Assembly: GCA_020052235.1 (NCBI GenBank)
Contig: JAGVPM010000082.1
Span: 1 to 55,534, forward strand
DNA from: Candidatus Goldiibacteriota bacterium
GTDB taxonomy: Bacteria > Oederibacteriota > JAAXVQ01
DNA length: 55,534 nt
Reading direction: 5' to 3'
Position 1 is the stretch's first letter. Each line of letters begins with the position of its first letter. Below are positions 34,905 to 43,090 of the stretch, one piece after another. A model generated the notes under the pieces. That model ran no database searches, was not told the DNA's origin, and was given only the letters and a program-made list of their open reading frames with translations. The position numbers were made by a program, and so were the translations under genes.

Positions 34905-37331
34905 CTATTCCTGAGAGGTACCAAAAAGTTTATCAACCACTGAATACGGAAGGATGATTTCATATAGGTGACAGGGCTTGGAAATTCCTTTCAAAGCAAC
35001 AGTTTCCTGAATATCTCTTAAAATTATACGTTTATTTAAAAGCGTGTCATAATAGTACAAAAATTTTTCTTTTTCAAATTGTTTTTCGTTTTGATTAATA
35101 TTTTTAATATGAACTTCCGATTGCAACCGCTCAAAAACATCATCTGTCATCGCAATGCCACAGTTGAATAATTTCTTATCCCAGGCAAATACATTAAATG
35201 GAAACGGTTGGGCCAAATTTTCTTCAATGTATTTTTTCACTACATCGGAAGAACCCGAAAGCCGCGCGGATTGCGTTAATGCCGGGGAAATAACAATAGG
35301 ACATTTCGGCCGGTCATCGGACCCCACCATGGCTACGAATAATTCGCCGCAGGTCAACCCTACACCCACATCCACCCGGGGCATGCAATAATCGCCGGCA
35401 ATTTTTACCAGTGTCTTCATCAAAAAAACTTCAGCGATCGATACCGTATCCATTGCGGCCAACTCCCGCAAAAATACCATAACCTCCGGAGTGATTGCCT
35501 TCCCGCCCCAAGCGCTCAGGACTTTGGCCAAGGCTTTGGGTTTTAACCAAGGAACGCTTAAGGCTTTCGCCTCCAGGTACATGGCTTTAACCTTACGCCG
35601 GTGCTCATCGGATGATTGAGCCCGCAATTGTGTAAACCGCCCGGCAAGATTATACGCCGCCCGGATGGCATCCATGGACTTATGGTAGTGCGCGGCATAC
35701 CCGTCCCCGGCAAAATAAATCCGTTCCCCCTGGCAAGCTTGCGCCTCAAAATCCACAGCCGTGAGATACGGGGTTAAAAACGACGCAGTATCTTTGGTAA
35801 GCTTCATGGTGGTTTCCGTGGAATTGCGCAAATCCGCGAACAAAAAAGCGCTCCGGCGCCTGCGTTCCTGGGTGCCGGGATAAATATCGCCTTGGGCGCG
35901 GCAAAGATATAAATTGCCCTCGGTATAAGCATTGTCCATTTCCAGCTTCATACGGTCCCAAAGCGGCGTGCACGCGAGACGATCATGCTCGTCGTCCGGA
36001 CTTTCGGAATAATTCAACTCATATCCGCGCCAGAGTTTAACCCCGTTCCACCCCACGCTTTTATGGCTCACGCGGGCATACCGTGAACGTATCCGCTGGA
36101 AATTCCGGTACTGGAATAAAAAATCCGTCCAGCGTCCCAACGAGCGCTGCAGCACTTCGCTTAATTCCGCGCGTGAAAGCCTCCCCAGCCAGCGGCGGCG
36201 GCTGCGCTGCAGAAAATGTTTTGCATCTCCCAATATTTCCTGCGCGGGTTTGGCTAACTCCTTATGCCTGAGTTTCAACTGCTTGATGAACCGCCGGCGG
36301 GTTGGAGCATTTTTTAAAAAATCTTCTAAAAACCGATTCGAGCCCAGGCTGCCTGCGCTTTCAGAATCGGCTTGCGTGCCGAGTTTTTGCCTAAACCAGG
36401 TGCGCACCTGTTCACAGGCGATTTCCAAGACCAACTGCTCACGAAAGAGCCGTTCGCGCCGGATCCAGGTTAATAGCCGCTTGCGCTCGGGAATATGCTC
36501 CCATAAACGGCCTAACGTCTGTGGGTCAGCGAAGCCGGCGTCAATGCTGGTACATTCGAACCACCGTCCGGCTTTAAAAAACTCGTTAAAAAAATCCAGC
36601 CACGCCGTATAGGTACGCAGGGATATCCGGTACGGATTTAACCCGTGCAGCAAACGTTCCGGTGTCAGCTCATCGGCCGGTCCCGGCCAACACAAGGTCC
36701 AGGGATTAATTAAGCGCAACACCTCGGGATTGGCGTCCGGCGCGCCGAATTTTTCCTTGCGCCAACGCGCCAGATCAGCGTGGGATTCGGCGGCGGTCAG
36801 GGCCAGAGCCAGGCACCTGCCCAGTGTCATCCGCAGTTGCCACGCCGTGCTCCGGTCCAAGGAAATATTTTTTTCAAAATACTCATGAATAACATCGGCG
36901 ATTAAAAGCACGGCCAACTGCGCAACCCAGACATTCAAATTCGGAATATCGGTTTCGCGCTCCTGCCGAACCGCATTGCAGCGCAGGCGCCGGTAGGCAT
37001 CCGCCACGGCTCCGATCTCATTGGCCTGCCATTGCTGAAATGCCTGGGGCGACATGCGGGGCGTAACGCACCATTGATCATAAAAAAAATCCTGCAGCGC
37101 GGAATCGCGCCAGTTCGAAACCGGACCGGGCTGCGGTTCCGGGTCATGCACCAATTGCACCAGCCTCCGGACAGCGTGAAACACAATAGCTTCCAACCCG
37201 TCCGGCTCCCCGTCTGCGGGAGGAAACGCCGCCTGGTGAAACCGGGTTTGGCCTCCGTAATTCACTTCCGAAGGTTTATGTTCGAACACGGCTATGTCGC
37301 CGAGTTCCGGAAGCGCTTGTTTGGTGCGCAT
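34905..37331 (-). CDS. Divergent class III nucleotidyl cyclase-like protein
   Basis: 808 aa. About 480 N-terminal residues are helical and unrecognised. A cyclase homology domain follows: FADLRNST with metal ligand D500, FAGDGYAAHY with D543, and VGVGLTCGELFVAMVGS at about 650. About 75 extra residues sit between the second and third blocks. The usual VNxAAR block reads LTQSAR, so the transition-state Asn is replaced by Thr while the Arg stays; activity is therefore uncertain. No signal peptide is seen. The ATG at 37331 follows GAGGTGA and lies 13 bp after the TPR lipoprotein gene. Confidence 0.72.
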   Translation of the reverse strand: MRTKQALPELGDIAVFEHKPSEVNYGGQTRFHQAAFPPADGEPDGLEAIVFHAVRRLVQLVHDPEPQPGPVSNWRDSALQDFFYDQWCVTPRMSPQAFQQWQANEIGAVADAYRRLRCNAVRQERETDIPNLNVWVAQLAVLLIADVIHEYFEKNISLDRSTAWQLRMTLGRCLALALTAAESHADLARWRKEKFGAPDANPEVLRLINPWTLCWPGPADELTPERLLHGLNPYRISLRTYTAWLDFFNEFFKAGRWFECTSIDAGFADPQTLGRLWEHIPERKRLLTWIRRERLFREQLVLEIACEQVRTWFRQKLGTQADSESAGSLGSNRFLEDFLKNAPTRRRFIKQLKLRHKELAKPAQEILGDAKHFLQRSRRRWLGRLSRAELSEVLQRSLGRWTDFLFQYRNFQRIRSRYARVSHKSVGWNGVKLWRGYELNYSESPDDEHDRLACTPLWDRMKLEMDNAYTEGNLYLCRAQGDIYPGTQERRRRSAFLFADLRNSTETTMKLTKDTASFLTPYLTAVDFEAQACQGERIYFAGDGYAAHYHKSMDAIRAAYNLAGRFTQLRAQSSDEHRRKVKAMYLEAKALSVPWLKPKALAKVLSAWGGKAITPEVMVFLRELAAMDTVSIAEVFLMKTLVKIAGDYCMPRVDVGVGLTCGELFVAMVGSDDRPKCPIVISPALTQSARLSGSSDVVKKYIEENLAQPFPFNVFAWDKKLFNCGIAMTDDVFERLQSEVHIKNINQNEKQFEKEKFLYYYDTLLNKRIILRDIQETVALKGISKPCHLYEIILPYSVVDKLFGTSQE

Positions 37332-37344
37332 ACTCACCTCGTGA

Positions 37345-38634
37345 TTATTTCGTCTCCTGCTCCACCCGCTGGATATTGGCCCGGGCTTTGGGGTGTTCAG
37401 GATCCAATTCCAAAGTTTCCGTCCATGCGGCCAAGGCTTCGTCCAATTCCCCGCGTTGATATGCCGCCAAACCATCTTCGTAGCGCACTTGCGCAGCGCG
37501 GCGTTTTTTTTCCACGGATTCAGTTAATTCTTTTTTAGCGCGCAACAGTTGCCCGCGAATGCCCGCATCCTGGGGGTCCGCGGCCGCCGCGGCTTCCCAA
37601 GCGCTGATGGCCGCAGGCAAATTGCCTTTGTGATAAGCTTCCACACCTCGGTTGTAAAGCTTCTGGGCCTCGGCCTTGGTGCCCTGAGACTTCCTTTGCG
37701 TTTCCAAACCGGCGCGCACGCTTTTGACTCCACTTAAAGCATCGGCGTTTTCAGGGAAAATCGCTAATACTTTTTCAAAGCTTGCCAAGGCAGCGTTCGT
37801 TTTTCCATTCGCCAAATCCCGGTTGGCCTGATCCAGAATTCGGCTTACGATGTTATCAACTTCCCGCCGTGTCCGCGCCGCGCCGTCGGCCGCACCCTCG
37901 GGCAACGGCTGCATGCGTTGTGCCTCCAGCCAGGCTTGGTAGGCTTTCACCCACTCTTGGGCACGTTCCGCGTCCCGGGCTTGCGCCACCAAAATTTGCG
38001 CCTGGGCCAGATCCTTCAACTTCGCCAATTCCCGGCGCGTTTTTTCCAAATATTTTTTAACTTGCACTTGCTCGGAATTCAACTTGGCGGCTTCTGAAAA
38101 CTTAATTTCCGCGCCATCCCATTCCTTTTTACGGTACAACTTCATACCTTCCTGATAAAGGTTTTCGGTCATCCGGTCAAAAACGCGCCGGGCATCGGGC
38201 TGATACCGCTCTTCCGCCATGCGATTTAATCCTTCTTGGGCCGGAACGTGTTGCGGGTCGAGCACCAATATTTGTTTATACATCAATTCAGCTTCTTTCA
38301 ACTGACTGGCTTGGTAAAGCCGCTCGGCTTGACAATAGTCCGCATTTACCCTTTGGCCCAGATCGCCTTCCGGCAATGCCATGGCTTCGGATCCGGTGCC
38401 CGGATTTTCGGCCTTGTGGATTTTCTGCGCCAACTCCTGCCGGGATGGGTCCAATTTCAACGCCAGGCGCCATTCAGCCACGGCTTCGGCAACCCGCCCT
38501 CGTTGAAAAATTTCTTCGCCCTTGGCCGCATGCCTGCCTGCGGCGCGCGCCTGATTTTCGCTTAAGCTTGCACACCCCGATAAGTTCAATGACCCTGCCA
38601 GAGCCAGCACCAATGCTATTGCCGCGCACTTCAT
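37345..38634 (-). CDS. TPR-repeat lipoprotein
   Basis: 429 aa. Lipoprotein signal with box LSGC. Several TPR units follow (AEWRLALKLDPS, YKQILVLDPQHVPAQ, AWEAAAAADPQDA, AWTETLELDPEHPKA) separated by charged helices. It is probably a periplasmic scaffold on the inner or outer membrane. AGGAGG lies six bases before the ATG. It directly precedes the cyclase-like gene and is probably cotranscribed with it. Confidence 0.85.
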   Translation of the reverse strand: MKCAAIALVLALAGSLNLSGCASLSENQARAAGRHAAKGEEIFQRGRVAEAVAEWRLALKLDPSRQELAQKIHKAENPGTGSEAMALPEGDLGQRVNADYCQAERLYQASQLKEAELMYKQILVLDPQHVPAQEGLNRMAEERYQPDARRVFDRMTENLYQEGMKLYRKKEWDGAEIKFSEAAKLNSEQVQVKKYLEKTRRELAKLKDLAQAQILVAQARDAERAQEWVKAYQAWLEAQRMQPLPEGAADGAARTRREVDNIVSRILDQANRDLANGKTNAALASFEKVLAIFPENADALSGVKSVRAGLETQRKSQGTKAEAQKLYNRGVEAYHKGNLPAAISAWEAAAAADPQDAGIRGQLLRAKKELTESVEKKRRAAQVRYEDGLAAYQRGELDEALAAWTETLELDPEHPKARANIQRVEQETK

Positions 38635-38677
38635 GCCTTGCCTCCTAAATAGATTTCCCGCCCGCCGCCCATACACA

Positions 38678-39028
38678 CTACGCTTCCTCCCATACCAATT
38701 GATCGCCGATTCGGCCCTGATTTTGCGCAAAGGTCCCGGCGGCCAGTTCCAAAACAGCTTGCGCTCGCTGAACCCTTGACCCGATCCGCCAGGGATGCAG
38801 GGTTTCGCATTGGATGACATATCCTTGTTGGTCCAGATAGAGCGCATCGATGGCATAGGCCATGCCCAAGGTGTGAATCCAGCGGCACGGCACGAGGAGC
38901 AAACCCGTACCCGGGTTTAAGCGCGGAAATGCCCATAATCCCAACCCGCGCTGCCAAAATGTTTTGGCCATCCGGGCATTTTTCACCACGATTCGATTGC
39001 GCGTGCGGTTAAAAATTTTCATGTGCAT
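38678..39028 (-). CDS. DUF192 family protein
   Basis: 116 aa. WQRGLGLWAFPRLNPGTGLLLVP and the IDALYLDQQGYV stretch follow the DUF192 pattern, a small beta-rich fold of unknown function, often exported. No signal peptide is seen here; a second ATG lies two codons in. It is the first gene of the cluster leading to the giant protein, 43 bp upstream of the TPR lipoprotein. Confidence 0.75.
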   Translation of the reverse strand: MHMKIFNRTRNRIVVKNARMAKTFWQRGLGLWAFPRLNPGTGLLLVPCRWIHTLGMAYAIDALYLDQQGYVIQCETLHPWRIGSRVQRAQAVLELAAGTFAQNQGRIGDQLVWEEA

Positions 39029-39109
39029 AATTTTATCAGAGGCACGCTTAAATTGCCAGATTCGAATCCCGGTTGAAATCGCATTTTCGGTTTATAAATA
39101 TTTATAAAC

Positions 39110-39137
39110 GTAGAGACGCAAAATTTTGCGTCTCTAC
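39110..39137. repeat. Perfect 28-bp palindrome, copy A
   Basis: Arms GTAGAGACGCAAAA and its exact complement, without spacer. An identical copy is at 41699-41726, so the two bracket comEC. Confidence 0.85.
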
Positions 39138-39207
39138 AATTTTTAATTGTAACCATGCCTAAAGTTTCCCGCTCCGATTCCGAAGCTTGTAATAACCGAG
39201 CCAGAAG

Positions 39208-39254
39208 AATGAAAAAGCGCGCGCCGTCCCCCTATCCGGCCGCGCTTTTTCATT
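39208..39254 (-). terminator. Terminator overlapping the comEC stop codon
   Basis: Arms AATGAAAAAGCGCG / CGCGCTTTTTCATT with a 19-base loop that is itself partly paired. The stem ends in a T-run on either strand, so it may stop transcription both ways. Confidence 0.6.
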
Positions 39255-41643
39255 TCCAGCAACTCCACCGCATGCTGCCGTCCGATGCTACCACAACTTC
39301 CACGGCGCCAAATTGAGCTGTGTCCAAGGCCAGGCCGGAGAACCGCTTGATGCGCTCCCACGTATTAAAATCCGGAAATTTGTGCATCCCGAAAAACCCG
39401 GATTGAACCACGGAAATTTCCGGCATTACTTGGGCCAGAAAACGCTCCCCCGACGCATGCCTGGACCCATGATGCGCCACTTTTAATATCCGGCATTTTT
39501 TCAACCCCGGCCAAAGATCCTCGCAGGCCTGATCAACGTCCCCAGTGAATAACGCATTTCCTCCGGGGAAATCCCACCACGCCACCAGGCTATTGCCATT
39601 GTTGGCCCGGCTATTTTTTCTAATCGTTCCGGGTGTGCCGGTTTTAATTACGCGGCGTTTGCGCCCTCCTTCCTTGGGTTCAAGCGCCGGATCATAATGG
39701 CGCGGCGGCCAAAGGACTGCGAACTTTAAATCCGGCGCCAAACAGACGTTGGCGCCCTGAATCAGCGCATGCCGGACGCCGGTATAAGCGCCCAGCAGCT
39801 GTTTGATCCGCTCTGAACTACGGTCATCGGAACCGGAATAATAAATTTGCCGGGGGCGAAAATACTTTAAGCAAACTTCCGCGCCCCCGGCATGGTCAGA
39901 ATCGGGGTGGGAAAGCATGAGCCCGTCCAATCGGTTTATGCCTTGGGCGGCTAAAAAATTTTTCACCCGCCATAAAAACTCGCCTTCCGTGCCTGTGTCG
40001 ATCAACACCTTCTCACCTGTGGAATTCTCCAACAGGGAAGCTTCGCCAATCCCCAAATCCAGAAAAGTAATCCTGGTCTGCCCCGGATTCAAGGCTTCCG
40101 GTTTCATGGCCGCATACCAAAGCAGATGGATAAGCAGGCATACCGTGCCCGGCCGGCGCGTGGGTTTCCACAGGGCCGCGATTCCGGCCGCATACATGCC
40201 CGCCACCCAAAGCGCTTCCCCGCGCCAAATAAAAATTCTTCCCCAGGGAATCTTTTCCGCGCTTTGGGCCAGCAGCGCCAATCCTCCTGCCGCCCATCCG
40301 GTCAGTATTCCCAGGCCCTGGCTTAACCAAGGAAAATTATTTCCCAACAACCCCAACAACAATCCGCCGTCCGTGGCCGCGGTCACCAGGGGTATGGCCA
40401 ATAAATTGGTGACAAGTCCAATGGGAGTCACGCTGTAAAAATAAAAACATTGCAGCGGCAGCGCGGCGGTCAAGGCTGCCAGCGTTAGCCCGATCAAGGC
40501 CGGCCCTTGTTTCAGCCAACCACGCCAACCTTGCGCTGAAATCCGCAACCACGGTGCCGCAATGATCAGCCCCGCTGTGGCCGCAAAGGATAATTGAAAC
40601 CCCGGTTGCGCGCCGCTGAGCGGATCGATCGCCAGGAGAACCAACCCCGACAAGCTTAACGCCGACAGGGCATCGGCCCGCCGTTCACTCCACAACCCGA
40701 TAATCGAGACACACGCCATGATGGCCGCGCGCACGATGGATGCACTGGCCCCCACCATGGCGCTAAACACGCCTACGCTCAACAGCCCGGCCAGCCATAA
40801 CCATTTACGCGGCACCCGGCATAGGCGCCCGATGCCAAACAGCGAGGTCAACACCAGGCCTATATTCATACCTGAAACTGCAAACAAATGTGCCATGCCC
40901 GTGGCCGCCATGGTCTCTTGGCAAGTGCGCCGCAAACCCGAACGGTCGCCCAATACCAGTGAAATGACCCACTCCCGCTCTTCCGGCGGAACCCAACGGC
41001 GGATGGATTGTACCCAGCGGCGGTGCAGGATTGACCCCATGCGCCGCACCCATGAGGCTTGCGACAGATACACCACGTCCGCGCGCTGCTTGATGCGGCA
41101 ACTTCCGTACACGCCTTGTTGGCGTTTATATTCCGCCAGATTCCACTCCCCCGGATTTCCCGGGCCCGGGATCATTTCCAACGCGCCCCTTACAGCCACT
41201 GCATCCCCGCCCGACCACGCAGGACAGTTGCCCGGCACATGAATTTTTACCGCACCCGATACCGGAATGCGCCGGGTTCCCTTCACAATGCTTTGGCAGT
41301 CCACCTCCGCCTGCCAGCCTTGGCCAAATGCATCTGCTTCCGGCCACTGCCGCAACGCGCCTTCGATTCGGATATCCGCGCAAGGCATGAAATGGGATAT
41401 GCCGTCCTCCGGAGTCTGAACAGCCTGCCAGGCCAAACAGGTGTAAACGCCCCCTGCTGCCAATGCCGCCCCTGCCCAAAACCAGCCGGTTTTTCGCGCC
41501 AGCACTGCCGCCATCAACCCGCCCCAGGCAACTGCCCACCATCCCGCGCCAATTCCAAAACCGCGGGCACCCAAAAGGCATCCGGCCTCAGCCATCAGTG
41601 CCAGGGGAATTAAAGGTTTAAAAAAAAGCCGCGGAATATCCAT
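39250..41643 (-). CDS. comEC: ComEC/Rec2 DNA-uptake channel protein
   Basis: 797 aa. N-terminal membrane helices and OB-like region (DUF4131 type), the competence core with MAHLFAVSGMNIG and further helices to about residue 500, then a metallo-beta-lactamase-like domain with SHPDSDHAGG. This is the full three-part layout of the inner-membrane channel for transforming DNA. A very basic stretch (GGRKRRVIKTGTPG) interrupts the C-terminal domain. The ribosome site is weak. No other competence gene lies in the window. Confidence 0.93.
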   Translation of the reverse strand: MDIPRLFFKPLIPLALMAEAGCLLGARGFGIGAGWWAVAWGGLMAAVLARKTGWFWAGAALAAGGVYTCLAWQAVQTPEDGISHFMPCADIRIEGALRQWPEADAFGQGWQAEVDCQSIVKGTRRIPVSGAVKIHVPGNCPAWSGGDAVAVRGALEMIPGPGNPGEWNLAEYKRQQGVYGSCRIKQRADVVYLSQASWVRRMGSILHRRWVQSIRRWVPPEEREWVISLVLGDRSGLRRTCQETMAATGMAHLFAVSGMNIGLVLTSLFGIGRLCRVPRKWLWLAGLLSVGVFSAMVGASASIVRAAIMACVSIIGLWSERRADALSALSLSGLVLLAIDPLSGAQPGFQLSFAATAGLIIAAPWLRISAQGWRGWLKQGPALIGLTLAALTAALPLQCFYFYSVTPIGLVTNLLAIPLVTAATDGGLLLGLLGNNFPWLSQGLGILTGWAAGGLALLAQSAEKIPWGRIFIWRGEALWVAGMYAAGIAALWKPTRRPGTVCLLIHLLWYAAMKPEALNPGQTRITFLDLGIGEASLLENSTGEKVLIDTGTEGEFLWRVKNFLAAQGINRLDGLMLSHPDSDHAGGAEVCLKYFRPRQIYYSGSDDRSSERIKQLLGAYTGVRHALIQGANVCLAPDLKFAVLWPPRHYDPALEPKEGGRKRRVIKTGTPGTIRKNSRANNGNSLVAWWDFPGGNALFTGDVDQACEDLWPGLKKCRILKVAHHGSRHASGERFLAQVMPEISVVQSGFFGMHKFPDFNTWERIKRFSGLALDTAQFGAVEVVVASDGSMRWSCWK

Positions 41644-41698
41644 GTTTCATTGGACATTCCACGGCAAAAATCATCGCATAATTTTTATTAATATATGT

Positions 41699-41726
41699 GT
41701 AGAGACGCAAAATTTTGCGTCTCTAC
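41699..41726. repeat. Perfect 28-bp palindrome, copy B
   Basis: Identical to the copy at 39110-39137. It lies between comEC and the propeller lipoprotein gene, 56 bp upstream of comEC. Confidence 0.85.
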
Positions 41727-41744
41727 GATTTAATGTTTATTTAA

Positions 41745-42716
41745 TTATTGGGTTAGGGTTTGCGGTGTCAAGACTACGACTTGATCGTGCTGGGTGTCGC
41801 ATACGGCCAGCGCTCCGTTGGGAAGGACTTGCATGCTGCCTGGGAAAAAACCGGTTTTTACGGTTCCAATAACCTGGGCCTGAACCACATTGATGGCCAC
41901 CAAACGGTAGGAATCCTCGCAGGCCACCCACAACGTTTGGCCTTGAAGCGCCAAGGAATTGGGTTGGCGCCGCACCTTGATGCGCGCGCTTTCCTTGCGC
42001 TTGATAATATCCACCAACGATATGTCGTGCGATCCATAGTTGGAAACACAGGCCGTGTTCCCAAACAAAACCACATCGCGCGGATAAATCCCCACCGGAA
42101 CCCGCGCCACTTCCGTGCCCGTCTGCGCATCCACAATGCTGAGGGCATTTTCGCCCTTAAGCGTCACCAACGCCAAATTGCCGTCAATGGAAAATGCAAT
42201 GTGCTGCGGATAACGCCCCAAAGAAATTTTTGTTTTAATCATCAACTGTTTGGCGGTTAACGCACAAACCGCCCCAACCCCGTCGCAAACCCACAGTTCG
42301 TTATGCCCGGGCCGCATGGCCGCGCTGCTGGCGAGCGACAGGGAGCCGGAACTAAGATTTTTTTCTATTTTTAAAGGCGCAGCGGATAAAATGGAAAAAA
42401 CAGATTCTTGCGGATACATGCAATACACTATTTGATTGGACGCATCGTGCACTAAAAATCCGGGTTTGGAGCGCACGGTAAGGCTTTGCTGAACTTTCAT
42501 TTTCACCGGATCGACGACGTCAATGGTTCCGCCCCCGCTGCAACTCACCAGCAGCGTGCCCGCGGCTCCGGCAATGATGCACCCCGGCCCTTTGCCCACG
42601 GCCACCCCGGCGGACTGAACGGGCAACACGGGGCTTTTATCCGAAGCGCAGCCTGCCAATACCAGCAGGCACGCCACTCCCAGCCAAGCCCGAAAAAGTT
42701 TAACGCCCGAATGCAT
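41745..42716 (-). CDS. YVTN-type beta-propeller lipoprotein
   Basis: 323 aa. Lipoprotein signal with box VLAGC. Repeated propeller blades follow of the YVTN/surface-layer kind (IDVVDPVKMKV, SIVDAQTGTEVARVPVG, ISLVDIIKRKESARI). It is probably a periplasmic or surface binding protein. The start overlaps the end of the STAS gene; an ATG three codons upstream (42725) is also possible, and neither has a strong ribosome site, so coupled translation is likely. Confidence 0.8.
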   Translation of the reverse strand: MHSGVKLFRAWLGVACLLVLAGCASDKSPVLPVQSAGVAVGKGPGCIIAGAAGTLLVSCSGGGTIDVVDPVKMKVQQSLTVRSKPGFLVHDASNQIVYCMYPQESVFSILSAAPLKIEKNLSSGSLSLASSAAMRPGHNELWVCDGVGAVCALTAKQLMIKTKISLGRYPQHIAFSIDGNLALVTLKGENALSIVDAQTGTEVARVPVGIYPRDVVLFGNTACVSNYGSHDISLVDIIKRKESARIKVRRQPNSLALQGQTLWVACEDSYRLVAINVVQAQVIGTVKTGFFPGSMQVLPNGALAVCDTQHDQVVVLTPQTLTQ

Positions 42717-43068
42717 CGATCGCATCGTCTACGCTTTTATAGGAATAAATCAAGTTGGAAAAAGCCAGCAGATTGAACACGTTCTTCACTTCGTTGGTCA
42801 TGGAGGCCAGTTTAATGTCCCCATGATGTTCGCGCGTTTTGTGGAGCAGGCTGATGAACAGCCCCCATCCGGCCGAAGACACATACGTTACTTTTTCCAT
42901 GTTCAGGATCATTTTGTAACGCTGTTCCCGCAAGAGCGCAGAAAGCTTTTCATCCAAAATCAGTGTTGTGCCGGTATCCACCACACCCGTGATATCAACC
43001 ATGGTAATGTTTCTTTTCTCGTCGTATCGCACTTCAACCTGGATGGTTCCATCTTTGCGCGTGCTCAT
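42700..43068 (-). CDS. STAS-domain anti-sigma factor antagonist
   Basis: 122 aa. SpoIIAA/RsbV-like fold; VSSAGWG holds the phosphorylatable serine (S64 or S65). In partner switching the unphosphorylated form binds an anti-sigma kinase and frees its target. AGGAGG precedes the ATG. It lies 22 bp after the phosphatase gene, its likely activator. No RsbW-type kinase gene is visible. Confidence 0.88.
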   Translation of the reverse strand: MSTRKDGTIQVEVRYDEKRNITMVDITGVVDTGTTLILDEKLSALLREQRYKMILNMEKVTYVSSAGWGLFISLLHKTREHHGDIKLASMTNEVKNVFNLLAFSNLIYSYKSVDDAIDAFGR

Positions 43069-43090
43069 GCTGTTTGCCTCCTAATCCGAA

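Noticed and set aside
37332-37475. N-terminal extension of the cyclase-like protein
   Set aside because: The extra 48 codons overlap the end of the TPR lipoprotein gene; the ATG at 37331 has GAGGTGA upstream.
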